64,000 nucleotides of DNA from Chimaeribacter coloradensis (GCF_002858715.1 NZ_PJZH01000008.1:88487-152486); one strand, 5' to 3'. Shown: positions 26,449 to 35,556, counted from the stretch's first letter. Made by a program: numbers and translations. Notes: generated from the sequence alone by a model not told the origin.

Positions 26449-28734
26449 CTATTGCGGGGGAATAAACGCCTGCACGGGCGTCACCTCCCCGGCAAATTTC
26501 CGCACCTGCACTACCGTGATCTGGCCGCTGCACCCCTGTGTCAGGGAAGAGGTGCCGATGTCCAGGGTCAACACGTTCGGGTTGCCGTGGCGGCATAACG
26601 GCCGGGCAGCGGTGGGGTCGACCGGGTCGTACCAGGCCCCGGTGGGGAGCTGCACCACACCGGGCATGATGGCATCGGTCAGGCGCGCTGCGGCGAGCAC
26701 ATGGCCCCGGTCGTTATAGAGTTCAATAATATCGCCGTCGGCAATCCCACGCGCGGCCGCATCCTGGCTGTTCAGGCGACAGACTTCCCGCCCGCCGCGC
26801 TTGCCGCTCAGGCTGTACTCCCCAAAGTCCAGCTGGCTGTGCAGGCGTGTCGCGGGCTGGTTGGCGATCAGCCAGAGCGGGTGGTCAGCGTCCGGCTTTT
26901 GCTGCGGTTCACGCCATACCGGGTGGCCCGGGCAGTTTTCATAGCCAAACCCGGCAATGGTGGCAGAGAAGATCTCAATTTTACCGCTCGGCGTCGGCAG
27001 CGGTGCCGCCTCAGGGTCAGCGCGGAAGGCGTTGATCATGCGGCCCCCGTCTTTTACCTGCGGTAGTTCAATCACCCCCTGCTGCCAGAACTGACCGAAC
27101 TCCGGGATCGTGACCTGATGCGCCGCCAGCTTCTCCTGCAACTGACGGTAATGATGTTGCAGCCAGCCACGCGCGTCCCGCCCCTCGGTGAACGCCTCTT
27201 CCCTGCCGAGCCGCCGAGCCAGTTCACTGAAGATGGTGTAATCATCTTTCGCCTCCGCATAAGGTGCGGCCACCGGCTGCATGGCGACCAGATGGCGATC
27301 GGTCGGCGCGCCGCCGATGTCCTCGCGCTCCAGCGTCATGGTGGCGGGCAGGACAATATCGGCATGGCGCGCGCTGGCCGTCCAGGCGCTCTCATGCACG
27401 ATCAGGGTGTCGAGCTGACAAAACGCCCGGCGCAGGCGCGCCAGATCCTGATGGTGGTGGAACGGGTTGCCGCCCGCCCAGTAGGCCAGGCGGATATGCG
27501 GATAGGTGAGCCGGCGGCCGTTGTAGTCAAATGGCGTGCCGGGGTTCAGCAGCATATCGGCAATACGCGCCACCGGGATCAGGCGGTCGATGCCGTTTTT
27601 GCCCTGCGGCAGCGCCGGGAAGCTGACCAGATTATGGTGTTTGCCATAGTGCCCCAACGCGCCCAGCGCATAGGTGTACCCGCCGCCCGGCAGCCCCGGC
27701 TGCCCGAGCGCCGCCGCCAGCACCAGCCCAAGCCACACCGGTTGTTCACCGTGCTCGGCGCGCTGTAACGCATGGGCCACCGTCACCAGCACGCGTTTGC
27801 CGTGCAACCGGCGCGCAAACGTGCCGATCGCCTCGCTGCTGATGCCGCAAATCTCTGCCGCCCAGCGTGCGTCGCGGACCACCCCATCCTCTTCACCGCG
27901 GAGGTAGGCCACCATCTCCGGCCAGCCGACACAATAGCGGGCCAGGAACGCCTCATCGGTTAAGCCGTCGGCGATCAACACCGAGAGCAGGCCGAGCATA
28001 AACGCCGCATCGGTGCCGGGCCGCAGCGCCAGCCACTCCCCCTGCGCCTCGTCAGGGAGATCGCTTTTCAGCGGGCTGACGGAGATAAAGCGGGTGCCGC
28101 GCTGCGCCGCCTGCCGCATAAAGCCACGTTCGGTATGCTCACTCAGCCCGCCGCTGGCGACCTGCGAGTTTTTCAGCGCCAGCCCGCCAAACGCCAGCAC
28201 GATGTCGCTGTGGGCGGCGATCTCCTCCCAGCTCACGCCACGGCGGGCGATTTCCGTCATGTCACCGACGATGTGCGGCAGCAGCACCGAGGCCGCGCCG
28301 GAGCTGTAGCTGTTGACGGAGCGGACATACCCGCCCATCACCGTGTTCAGAAAACGGTGTACCTGGCTTTGTGCATGGTGGAAGCGGCCCGCGCTGGACC
28401 AGCCGTAAGAGCCGCCGAAAATCCCCGCCGGGCCGTGGGCGTCCCCCACCCGTTTCAGCTCCTGCGCGACCCGCTGGCAGGCTTCTTCCCAGCTGACGGC
28501 CACGTACTCATCGGCACCGCGGCGCTGATCCGGCCCCGGCCCGTTTTCCAGCCAGCCCCGGCGTACCATCGGGCGGGCGACACGGGCCGGGTGATGCAGG
28601 GCGTGGCGGAAGTTCTGCAATAAGGGGCTGGGGTCGGGGTCGCGGGGGAAAGGGGTTACCCTGAGGTGCTCGCCCTCGCGCTGGGCGTGAAATGCGCCCC
28701 AGTGGGCGCTGTGCATTACCGGTTTCTGCGTCAT
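26449..28734 (-). CDS. Molybdopterin oxidoreductase, BisC/TorZ-like S- or N-oxide reductase
   Basis: This DMSO-reductase-family enzyme of about 761 residues has the Ser-ligand region GGSYGWSSAGRFHHAQSQ, SYSSGAASVLLPHIVGD, GGNPFHHHQDLARL, ADIVLPATMTLEREDIGG and the C-terminal cofactor-binding ANQPATRLHSQLDFG. It lacks an N-terminal Fe-S cluster motif and a Tat signal, as in the cytoplasmic biotin sulfoxide reductase BisC. AGGA six bases before the ATG at 28734 is preferred over the upstream frame. It is the last gene of the leftward ABC-transporter operon, so the likely substrate is an imported sulfoxide or N-oxide. This gene is not part of the Bacillus yxe operon. Confidence 0.87.
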   Translation of the reverse strand: MTQKPVMHSAHWGAFHAQREGEHLRVTPFPRDPDPSPLLQNFRHALHHPARVARPMVRRGWLENGPGPDQRRGADEYVAVSWEEACQRVAQELKRVGDAHGPAGIFGGSYGWSSAGRFHHAQSQVHRFLNTVMGGYVRSVNSYSSGAASVLLPHIVGDMTEIARRGVSWEEIAAHSDIVLAFGGLALKNSQVASGGLSEHTERGFMRQAAQRGTRFISVSPLKSDLPDEAQGEWLALRPGTDAAFMLGLLSVLIADGLTDEAFLARYCVGWPEMVAYLRGEEDGVVRDARWAAEICGISSEAIGTFARRLHGKRVLVTVAHALQRAEHGEQPVWLGLVLAAALGQPGLPGGGYTYALGALGHYGKHHNLVSFPALPQGKNGIDRLIPVARIADMLLNPGTPFDYNGRRLTYPHIRLAYWAGGNPFHHHQDLARLRRAFCQLDTLIVHESAWTASARHADIVLPATMTLEREDIGGAPTDRHLVAMQPVAAPYAEAKDDYTIFSELARRLGREEAFTEGRDARGWLQHHYRQLQEKLAAHQVTIPEFGQFWQQGVIELPQVKDGGRMINAFRADPEAAPLPTPSGKIEIFSATIAGFGYENCPGHPVWREPQQKPDADHPLWLIANQPATRLHSQLDFGEYSLSGKRGGREVCRLNSQDAAARGIADGDIIELYNDRGHVLAAARLTDAIMPGVVQLPTGAWYDPVDPTAARPLCRHGNPNVLTLDIGTSSLTQGCSGQITVVQVRKFAGEVTPVQAFIPPQ

Positions 28735-28768
28735 CACGGTTCCTGGCTCAAACAAAGAAAAACGGTGC

Positions 28769-29530
28769 TTAAAGCACCGTTGAAATAAAGTCTCTTACCC
28801 GCCCGTTTTCCGGGTCGTCGAGCACCTGCTGCGTCGGGCCGGCCGCCACGATTTTGCCGCCTTCCATAAAGACAATGTTGTCCGCGACCTCGCGGGCAAA
28901 GCCGATCTCATGGGTGACGATCACCATCGTGATACCGGAATGCGCCAGTTGCTTAATCACCTGCAACACCTCGCCGACCAGCTCCGGGTCAAGGGCAGAG
29001 GTCGGCTCGTCAAACAGCATGACGCCCGGGTCCATCGCCAGCGCGCGGGCAATCGCCACACGCTGCTGCTGGCCGCCGGAGAGGTTTTGCGGCCACTCCT
29101 CTTCACGCCCCGCCAGGCCCACCTGTTTCAGCAGCGCCAGCGCTTTGCTGGTGGCCTGCTGGCGGCTCTGCTTTTTCACCCGCATCGGCGCATCGGTGAT
29201 GTTCTGCAACACAGTGCGGTGCGGGAAGAGGTTGAACTGCTGGAAGACCATGCCGATCTCCGCCCGCTGGCGCGCAATGGCGCTGCTGCTCAGTTCATGC
29301 AGCGCCTGGCCCTTTTGCTGGTAACCCACCATCTGGCCGCCGATACGGATGGTGCCGCCATCGAGCTTTTCGAGGTGGTTGATACAGCGCAGCAGCGTGG
29401 ATTTACCGGAGCCGGATGGCCCGAGGATCACGGTGACGGAACCGGCCGGAATATCGAGGTTAACCTCGTCCAGGATGGTCACGCCGGAGAAGCGTTTGGT
29501 GACCTTGCGCAGGGTAATTGCCTCAGCCAT
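28769..29530 (-). CDS. Polar amino-acid ABC transporter, ATP-binding protein
   Basis: This 253-residue ATPase of the GlnQ/TcyN type has Walker A GPSGSGKST, Q-loop QFNLFPHRTVLQNI, signature LSGGQQQRVAIARALA, Walker B MLFDEPTSALDPE and the H-loop histidine in VTHEIGFA. It overlaps the permease gene by eight bases and drives uptake of an amino-acid-like solute. By analogy with B. subtilis YxeO, the cargo may be 2-succinocysteine or a related S-substituted cysteine. Confidence 0.93.
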   Translation of the reverse strand: MAEAITLRKVTKRFSGVTILDEVNLDIPAGSVTVILGPSGSGKSTLLRCINHLEKLDGGTIRIGGQMVGYQQKGQALHELSSSAIARQRAEIGMVFQQFNLFPHRTVLQNITDAPMRVKKQSRQQATSKALALLKQVGLAGREEEWPQNLSGGQQQRVAIARALAMDPGVMLFDEPTSALDPELVGEVLQVIKQLAHSGITMVIVTHEIGFAREVADNIVFMEGGKIVAAGPTQQVLDDPENGRVRDFISTVL

Positions 29531-30446
29531 TGCTCACGCTCCTTTCGGTTTTCGGCGCGGAGAAACGCGGCAACGACGGCCATACGCCGCGCTTTTCACG
29601 GCGCGTGACGCCGCGGCCAAAATAGCGTTCCACGTAATACTGGCCCACCGAGAGCACGGAGGTCATCAGCAGGTACCACAGCGTCGCGACCAGCAGCAGC
29701 GGGATCACCTCATAGGTGCGCTGGTAGATGATCTGCGCGGAGAACAGCACGTCCTGCAGGGAGATCACCGACACCACTGCCGTGGTTTTCAGCTGGCCGA
29801 TAATCTCGTTACCCGCGGGCGGCATAATGGCGCGCATGGCCTGCGGCAGCACGGTGTGGCGGAAGATCTGCGCCGGGCGGTAACCGAGCGCGCGCGCCGC
29901 CTCAATCTGGCCATTGCCCACGCTCTGGATTCCGGCCCGCACAATCTCCGCCGCATAGGCGGACTGGTGCATCACCAGCGCGATCACGGCCGCACTGAAC
30001 GGGCTGACCAGCGAGTTGGCGTCGGCATGCCAGATCTCCCCGAAACCGGGGATCGACAGCACGATGTCCGGGTAGAGTGCCGCGATGTTGTACCAGAGAA
30101 ACAGCTGCACCAGCATCGGCACGCCGCGGAAAAACCAGGTATAGGCCCAGCTCACCGTCACCAGCACCGGGTTAGAGGAGAGGCGCATCAGCGCCAGCAC
30201 CGTGCCGAAGGCAAACCCCAGCACCACCGAAATGGCGGTGAGCTGCAGCGTCATCAGCACACCCTGCAAAATAGAGGGGGCAGTGAAGTTTTCGGCGATC
30301 ACTCCCCACTCAAAGCGCGGGTTGTTAATCATGGAATGCGCCATCGCCACGATGCACAACAGCACCACCAGCGCACTCAGCCAGCGTCCGTAGTAGCGTT
30401 TACCGACGATTTTCAGATCGTCGGCGTGGTCGTGAACATCACTCAT
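29523..30446 (-). CDS. Polar amino-acid ABC transporter, permease
   Basis: This 307-residue HisM/GlnP-type permease has at least five membrane segments and the EAA loop AARALGYRPAQIFRHTVLPQA that contacts the ATPase. An N-terminal extension of about 60 residues with one helix precedes the core (GVLMTLQLTAISVVLG). Only one permease gene is present, so it probably works as a homodimer. It overlaps both neighbours by a few bases, marking a tight operon. Corresponds to YxeN in the Bacillus cluster. Confidence 0.92.
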   Translation of the reverse strand: MSDVHDHADDLKIVGKRYYGRWLSALVVLLCIVAMAHSMINNPRFEWGVIAENFTAPSILQGVLMTLQLTAISVVLGFAFGTVLALMRLSSNPVLVTVSWAYTWFFRGVPMLVQLFLWYNIAALYPDIVLSIPGFGEIWHADANSLVSPFSAAVIALVMHQSAYAAEIVRAGIQSVGNGQIEAARALGYRPAQIFRHTVLPQAMRAIMPPAGNEIIGQLKTTAVVSVISLQDVLFSAQIIYQRTYEVIPLLLVATLWYLLMTSVLSVGQYYVERYFGRGVTRREKRGVWPSLPRFSAPKTERSVSNG

Positions 30447-31339
30447 TGAAAGATCTCTTCGTTACGTTTGGCTTCGGTCACAGCGCCAAATCCAATGCCC
30501 CAGTTGTCGAGGATTTTCTTGTAGCTGCCGTCTTTGATTAACGAGGTGAGCGCGGCCTGAACGGCCGGTTCCAGCGGCGAGGCTTTCGGGAACGCCACCG
30601 AGACAGGGGCGTCATTCACGGTGATCTCACCGCTCATAGTCAGGGGCTTGATGATTTTCACCTGCCACAGCAGCCCTTCGTACGGCCCCAGGAACATCGG
30701 GACGCGGCCGCTGACCACCGCCTGCACACCGGCCGGGCGATCCGGGAAGACCGAGACTTTGATCGGCGGTTTACCCGCGGCCTCACAGGCTTTGCTGGCC
30801 TCTTCCAGGCGGGTTACCTGGGTGGTGCCTGACCCGGCACCGACCTCTTTGCCGCATACCTCGCTGAGGGATTTAAACGGGGTAATATTGGCCGCTTTCT
30901 TTGAAATGACGCCGAGCAGGCTGGCGTTGTAGTAGCCCACAAAGTCGATCTGTTTCAGGCGGGTCGGCGTGGCGTTGATGTTTGACAGCGCAACATCATA
31001 GCGCCCGGTTTTCAGGCCGGGGATGATGTTGTCAAAACCGCCGGTGTCGCGCCATTGCACCGCGATGCCCAGGCGCTCACCCACGGCGTTCATGATGTCG
31101 ATTTCACGGCCGGCCAGCGTTTTATTGTCTTCTTTATAGAAGGTGGTGGGCGGCGTGTTGGGGTTGGTTCCGGCCACGATGTAGCCGCGTTTCACGATAT
31201 CCGCAGGCAACAGGCTTTTCAGCGCCGGGTCAGCCTGCACATGCAGGGCGCTGTCAGTAGGCACAGACGGTTCAGCGGCAAACGTGGTGTGCGCACTCAG
31301 AGCAAGTGCGAAAAGGGTGAAGCCTTTTGCGAATTTCAC
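30443..31339 (-). CDS. Polar amino-acid ABC transporter, periplasmic binding protein
   Basis: This SBP family-3 solute-binding protein has about 298 residues. A GTG start at 31339 is supported by AGGAG nine bases upstream; it gives a proper signal peptide (VKFAKGFTLFALALSA to TTFA). The frame is open to 31387 but without a ribosome site. Core motifs include TPPTTFYKEDNKTLAGREIDIMNAVGERLG-type ligand-pocket residues, GRYDVALSNINATPTRLKQIDF and the C-terminal LIKDGSYKKILDNWGI. First gene of the operon; its ligand sets the specificity of the whole cluster and is not readable from sequence. Confidence 0.9.
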   Translation of the reverse strand: MKFAKGFTLFALALSAHTTFAAEPSVPTDSALHVQADPALKSLLPADIVKRGYIVAGTNPNTPPTTFYKEDNKTLAGREIDIMNAVGERLGIAVQWRDTGGFDNIIPGLKTGRYDVALSNINATPTRLKQIDFVGYYNASLLGVISKKAANITPFKSLSEVCGKEVGAGSGTTQVTRLEEASKACEAAGKPPIKVSVFPDRPAGVQAVVSGRVPMFLGPYEGLLWQVKIIKPLTMSGEITVNDAPVSVAFPKASPLEPAVQAALTSLIKDGSYKKILDNWGIGFGAVTEAKRNEEIFQ

Positions 31340-31709
31340 GGAACCTTTCTCCTGATATATAAAGTGTTTCCCAGCGGGAAAAGGCATTGAGGTAGCGATG
31401 TATTATTAGCGCCAAAAAGCCAATAAACCCTGTGCTTTAAGGGGGTTATCATCCTCGGAATGTCCCGTTGTCATTCTCAGTGAAGAGCTACGGCGATCAC
31501 AAATGCTAAAAATAGATATATTTTCCCGGAATCCGGCAATAGACCCGTTGCGCGCCATCTGTGGATGATCCCTCTTGCCGCCTGAGGCGGCCTTCTTGTT
31601 CTTACCACGCTCAACGTCACACATTCCGCCATCAACCGGGAAGTGCCGTTTACTTATTGCACTTTATCCGAATAGAATGCATTTACACGAAGCATGGCTG
31701 GAGAGGATG
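31340..31709. other. Divergent promoter region with a hairpin
   Basis: This gap separates the leftward transporter operon from the rightward dehydrogenase-monooxygenase pair. A perfect GCCGCC-TGA-GGCGGC hairpin lies at 31577-31591, followed by a T-rich CTTCTTGTTCTT stretch, so it may be an attenuator or terminator within a rightward leader. No open frame here has a ribosome site. Confidence 0.45.
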
Positions 31710-32783
31710 ATGGCTAAAGTGGTTCAGGCGGATGCATTAAGGGAGTTCGGGAAAGCGGTATTTGACGCGCTTGGCGTGCCTGAACAGGACGCCCTGATGG
31801 TGGCTGACAGCCTGGTCGCGGCGGAGCTTTGGGGCCACGCCTCCCACGGGATGCTCCGGCTGCCCTGGTATGTGGCGCGGCTGCGCCACGGGGCGATGCA
31901 CCCCACCGACAGGAGCGCGGTTGAAACAGACAACGGGGCTGTCGTGGTGATTGACGGCAACCACAGCATGGGCCAGGTGCTGACCATGAACGCGGTGGAG
32001 CTGGGCATGGCGCGCGCCGGGCGTTACGGCATCAGCGCAGTCGCCGTGCGTAACTCAAACCACTTTGGCACGGCCGCCTATTTCACACGTAAAGCCGCTG
32101 AAAAAGGCTTTATCACCTTTCTGGCGACAAACGCCAGCCCGGCCATGGCCCCCTGGGGCGGTAAAGAGAAGCTGATCGGCACCAACCCCTGGTCAATCGC
32201 GGCACCGGCCGGTAAACGGGGCGTGGTGGTGATGGATATTGCCAACACCGCCGTCGCGCGCGGCAAAATCTACCTGGCCGCCGAGCGGGGCGATCCCCTG
32301 CCTGAGGGCTGGGCCGCCGACGAACAGGGCGTGCCGACCACGGCGGCAAGCGACGCCCTCCACGGGCTGATCCTGCCGATGGCGGGCCATAAAGGGTACG
32401 TCATCGCTTTTATGATGGATGTGCTGGCCGGTGTGTTGACCGGCAGCCAATTTGGTCACGGGGTCAACGGCCCCTATCAGGCAGATAAACCCAGCGGATG
32501 CGGCCACCTGCTGATCACCCTCGATATCAACGCCATGATGCCCGGCGAGCTGTTTATGGCGCGCCTCAACCAGCTGATCGACCAGGTAAAAGAGGCACCC
32601 ACGGCCCACGGCGTTGCCGAAATCTTCTACCCCGGCGAGCTGGAGGATCGCCATACCCGGCACCATCTCGCGGCCGGTATCACCCTTGCCGAGCGCACCT
32701 GGGAGAGCCTCTCCCGGCTGGCGGAAGAAATGGCCGTGGCGTTACCGGCACTTATTAATGACACATCACAGGAAGCACTATGA
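31710..32783 (+). CDS. Ldh2/malate-lactate dehydrogenase family oxidoreductase
   Basis: This NAD(P)-dependent 2-hydroxyacid dehydrogenase of 357 residues belongs to the Ldh2/MDH2 fold (ureidoglycolate, malate and sulfolactate dehydrogenases). Signatures are the catalytic WGHASHGMLRLPWYV, GISAVAVRNSNHFGTAAYFT, TNASPAMAPWGG and LIGTNPWSIAAPA. Two ATGs are adjacent; GGAG lies six bases before the second (31710). The frame is open upstream to 31575 without a ribosome site. It overlaps the small monooxygenase gene by four bases. It could reduce or oxidise a sulfo- or oxo-acid produced by the neighbouring pathway; this is inferred. Confidence 0.86.
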   Translation: MAKVVQADALREFGKAVFDALGVPEQDALMVADSLVAAELWGHASHGMLRLPWYVARLRHGAMHPTDRSAVETDNGAVVVIDGNHSMGQVLTMNAVELGMARAGRYGISAVAVRNSNHFGTAAYFTRKAAEKGFITFLATNASPAMAPWGGKEKLIGTNPWSIAAPAGKRGVVVMDIANTAVARGKIYLAAERGDPLPEGWAADEQGVPTTAASDALHGLILPMAGHKGYVIAFMMDVLAGVLTGSQFGHGVNGPYQADKPSGCGHLLITLDINAMMPGELFMARLNQLIDQVKEAPTAHGVAEIFYPGELEDRHTRHHLAAGITLAERTWESLSRLAEEMAVALPALINDTSQEAL

Positions 32784-33082
32784 TCGCACTGACCGTTTCA
32801 CTCTACGTACACGAAGAGAAGCTGGAGACTTTCCTGAAAGCTATCGAGGCCAATGCCCGCGCCACCTTTCATGATGAACCCGGCTGCCACTCTTTTGATG
32901 TCACACAGGATCTGAAAGACCCGCTGCACTTTATCTTCTATGAACTCTATACGGATGAGGCCGCCGTGGAGGCGCACCGTGCCGCGCCCCATTTTGCGGT
33001 GTGGCGCAAGGCCGCGGAGGCGTGCGTGGTGAAAGGGTCACAGGTCAACACGCTGAGCCGCCGCCTCTTCAGCCACGGCTGA
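32780..33082 (+). CDS. Antibiotic biosynthesis monooxygenase (ABM) domain protein
   Basis: This 100-residue single ABM-fold protein (LsrG/YgiN-like) has an N-terminal MIALTVSLYVHEEKLETFL, EPGCHSFDVTQDLKDPLHF and LYTDEAAVEAHRAAPHF, the usual family pattern. Such dimers act as cofactor-free monooxygenases or isomerases on quinol-like or keto compounds. It overlaps the dehydrogenase gene by four bases and runs 14 bases into the convergent GntR gene. The function within the sulfur cluster is unknown. Confidence 0.85.
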   Translation: MIALTVSLYVHEEKLETFLKAIEANARATFHDEPGCHSFDVTQDLKDPLHFIFYELYTDEAAVEAHRAAPHFAVWRKAAEACVVKGSQVNTLSRRLFSHG

Positions 33083-34001
33083 CCGCGTCCCCTGCCGGCT
33101 GGCGGCTGAAAAATTCAGATTGCCCCTTGTCGGATGTTGCCCGCTCAAGATGCAACCTGAGCTTCCCGGCCGCGGCCGGCCGATCCCCGGCCAACAGCAG
33201 TTCCAGGATCTCCAGGTGCTCTTCAGCATGGTGCCGGCGCTGACTGCGTTTTTCCTGCGCCTGGCGGTACTCCACAAGGCGGCGCAACTGGTTGAGGCGT
33301 CTGACGGTCTGAAGCAGGAAACGGTTGCCGGAACAGGCCGCCAGCGTCTCATGGAAGTCTGAGTTCGTCTCAAACAGCTCACGCGGCGTCATCGTCATAA
33401 AACCGCCCCCGGCGATAAACTGCTGCTGACGGCGGCACGCCTCCAGCCGTGCCCGGTCAAGGCGGAAGGAATCCCCCATCAGGCCTGCCGGCTCAATCAT
33501 CATGCGCAGCGCATAACTCTCCTGATAAGCCTCAAAGGAATCAATCACCGGCAGGGTTTTCCACCCCTGCCCGGCGCGGAACTCAAGCCAGCCCTCCTGC
33601 TGGATGCGCGTCAGCACGCCCCTCAGCACGGTGCGTGAAATGTTCAGTTCGCGCATCAGCTCAATCTCGGTGAACAGCTCCGGCAGCGTGCGCGTCAGCC
33701 TCATCTCAGCAATCTGCTGATAGACAGGATCTTCACTTTGGGCAGAGAGCTGCTCCGCGAGCGGGCCCAGCTCACTGGCGTGTTGCGCCAGAAAGTAACC
33801 GCGGTTTTTGTCGTAGGTGAACATGCCTTGCTGCGTCAGAAAGGTCAGCGCGGTTTTCACCGGTGAACGGGAGGCGTTAAGCTCGCGCGCCAGCTGGGAC
33901 TCAACGACATGCGTGCCGTGCGGCAACAGCTCGCGGCGTACATAAGAGACAATCTCCCGTAAAATGCGGGATTGCAGAGGAGTCAGGTTCATTTTCACCA
34001 T
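33069..34001 (-). CDS. GntR/FCD-family regulator with two winged-helix domains (second copy)
   Basis: This 310-residue regulator has a first winged helix at about 5-70 (VESQLARELNASRSPVKTAL), a second at about 92-150 (FTEIELMRELNISRTVLRGV, then EGWLEFRAGQGW) and a C-terminal FCD-type half (about 160-290, with ALRMMIEPAGLMGDSFRLDRARLE). The layout and several motifs match the regulator at 8.4-9.3 kb, so the two are paralogues. It converges on the dehydrogenase/ABM pair with a 14-base overlap. It is the only regulator inside the sulfur cluster and probably controls part of it. The start could also be the ATG at 33992. Confidence 0.85.
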   Translation of the reverse strand: MVKMNLTPLQSRILREIVSYVRRELLPHGTHVVESQLARELNASRSPVKTALTFLTQQGMFTYDKNRGYFLAQHASELGPLAEQLSAQSEDPVYQQIAEMRLTRTLPELFTEIELMRELNISRTVLRGVLTRIQQEGWLEFRAGQGWKTLPVIDSFEAYQESYALRMMIEPAGLMGDSFRLDRARLEACRRQQQFIAGGGFMTMTPRELFETNSDFHETLAACSGNRFLLQTVRRLNQLRRLVEYRQAQEKRSQRRHHAEEHLEILELLLAGDRPAAAGKLRLHLERATSDKGQSEFFSRQPAGDAVSRG

Positions 34002-34115
34002 GCCCAGGCGTCAGGTTTTCTATCCGGGACAGGATATTACAGTTGGCGGCCTTGTGCAGGGCTTTTAACTAAAGCACATGCTGTCTGAATCAATGCTTTC
34101 TCGGGATGTTTATCG

Positions 34116-34823
34116 TTAATTAAGAATATTCACCACTCTCTTTTTGCCGTTTTTAATTTTTTTCCGAAGCGTGGATTTTGTTTTGACCAGATGATAAGAC
34201 ACATCTTTCTCAATATTATTGATATTGAGGTAGCGCTCCAGCATCAGCTGATCTTCTGCCACCCTGCGCCGGGTGAAATTTTTCCCGGATAAGTCAATGA
34301 TGCGTAACCCCTCTGCGGAAAGAATAAAGTTGCCTTTATGCGCATCACCCGACACGAGTTTATGGTGGTGTAATAGTGCCATTTTGCAGACGATTTCCTG
34401 CTTGATCTCTTCAGGGATCTCGTCAAATTCATTCAGTACTTTGCCGGGGATGTATTCAAACAGCATCACATAGAGATCGGTGCAACCGATTTTCTTGCGT
34501 CGTGCTAACAGGTAAACGTCATTCTGAAAACGCATGCCTCTTTCCCAGAGCTCATCATTTCTTTTAATCAGGTTAAAAGAATAATCTTTTTTAAACCAAG
34601 ACTTATACAGGCGTTCAATCTTTTTTCCATTAGGTTTGAAAACCTTCAACACATAGAGATGCTTGTCATGCTCAATCAGCATGACTTTAGTTTTATTTTG
34701 GTTACGAAAGACACTGACAACCGACAGACGGTAATTAACGAAGTCTGCAAAGATACGATGATAAGGTGTACTACTTCCTTTGACATGAAGAGTAAAGTTT
34801 TTATGTCTGGACTTGTACAGCAT
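34116..34823 (-). CDS. waaY: LPS core heptose kinase WaaY-like
   Basis: This protein of about 235 residues has kinase-like elements: YVLKVFKPNGKKIERLYKSWFKKDY (lysine region), MLFEYIPGKVL, the catalytic-loop-like LVSGDAHKGNFIL and RIIDLSGKNFTRRRVAEDQLMLERYLNI. These last segments match E. coli WaaY closely; WaaY phosphorylates HepII of the LPS inner core and adds to outer-membrane stability and polymyxin resistance. AGGG six bases before the ATG at 34823 fixes the start. The gene is AT-rich and lies outside any waa cluster, beside one membrane protein gene, suggesting transfer. Confidence 0.88.
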   Translation of the reverse strand: MLYKSRHKNFTLHVKGSSTPYHRIFADFVNYRLSVVSVFRNQNKTKVMLIEHDKHLYVLKVFKPNGKKIERLYKSWFKKDYSFNLIKRNDELWERGMRFQNDVYLLARRKKIGCTDLYVMLFEYIPGKVLNEFDEIPEEIKQEIVCKMALLHHHKLVSGDAHKGNFILSAEGLRIIDLSGKNFTRRRVAEDQLMLERYLNINNIEKDVSYHLVKTKSTLRKKIKNGKKRVVNILN

Positions 34824-34890
34824 AACTACCCTAAAGAACGGATAAAAAATGATAAAAGGCAATAAGGGTATATTGCCTCATGACTATTAC

Positions 34891-35556
34891 CTAGGTATAG
34901 ACCTGAACAATGTCGCCTATGTCTTTACTGCGTTTGTATTGTATCGCCGCAAGTAGCGCCAGCAGCGGTAAAGACATCTCCAGCAGCTCCTCTTGTGAGG
35001 TCTGAAATGCCACTAACCAAAGAGGCGCATGCCACCCAAAATTCTCTTTAAGCAACCCTAATGAACGGTCAGCGATGTTAGTCAAAGGTATTAATACAAC
35101 GAACGTTACCGTGGTGACGGCATAGGCTTTATGTAATTTCGCCTGGAGCCGGATATTTTTTGCATGTTTTATAAGCAGGAAGAGGCAGGCGGCCACAACA
35201 GGTAACAGGATTAACAACGCGCCTATCTTATCATGCAAAGGCAGGTTTCCAGTCCAGAAGCGCAGTTTAAGCATGCTCATATGAGCAATGGATTTGTGTA
35301 AATCTGCCTCTCTGGCCATCATGATAAACAGGCAAAGAATAATGGCGCAGCGAGTCATAAAAGCAATGTGAAGATCAGACCGGAAAATCAAATACAGAAG
35401 CGCGACAGCATACGCATATAACGTTAATGTTTCGATCAGCTGGCCCTCTTCCATTAAATGGATGACGGTATTTGTCGGTAACAGGCACGACAAGACAAAA
35501 GCGAAAAAAGAGACAAAGACAGCCAGCCTGACTCCGGAAAAGGGGTGAGTAAACAT
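34891..35556 (-). CDS. Hypothetical multi-pass membrane protein
   Basis: This 221-residue protein has about six hydrophobic segments (roughly 9-27, 42-58, 66-80, 112-127, 146-161 and 195-206). Between them lie short polar loops such as MAREADLHKSIAHMSMLK and TSQEELLEMSLPLL. I do not recognise the family. It is AT-rich, on the same strand as and just upstream of waaY, so the two may be co-transcribed and the protein may relate to the cell envelope. That link is inferred from position only. Confidence 0.7.
   Translation of the reverse strand: MFTHPFSGVRLAVFVSFFAFVLSCLLPTNTVIHLMEEGQLIETLTLYAYAVALLYLIFRSDLHIAFMTRCAIILCLFIMMAREADLHKSIAHMSMLKLRFWTGNLPLHDKIGALLILLPVVAACLFLLIKHAKNIRLQAKLHKAYAVTTVTFVVLIPLTNIADRSLGLLKENFGWHAPLWLVAFQTSQEELLEMSLPLLALLAAIQYKRSKDIGDIVQVYT

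Noticed and set aside
29349..30449. 366-codon frame opposite the ABC permease gene
   Set aside because: Antisense shadow, rich in His, Arg and Gln, without start signals.
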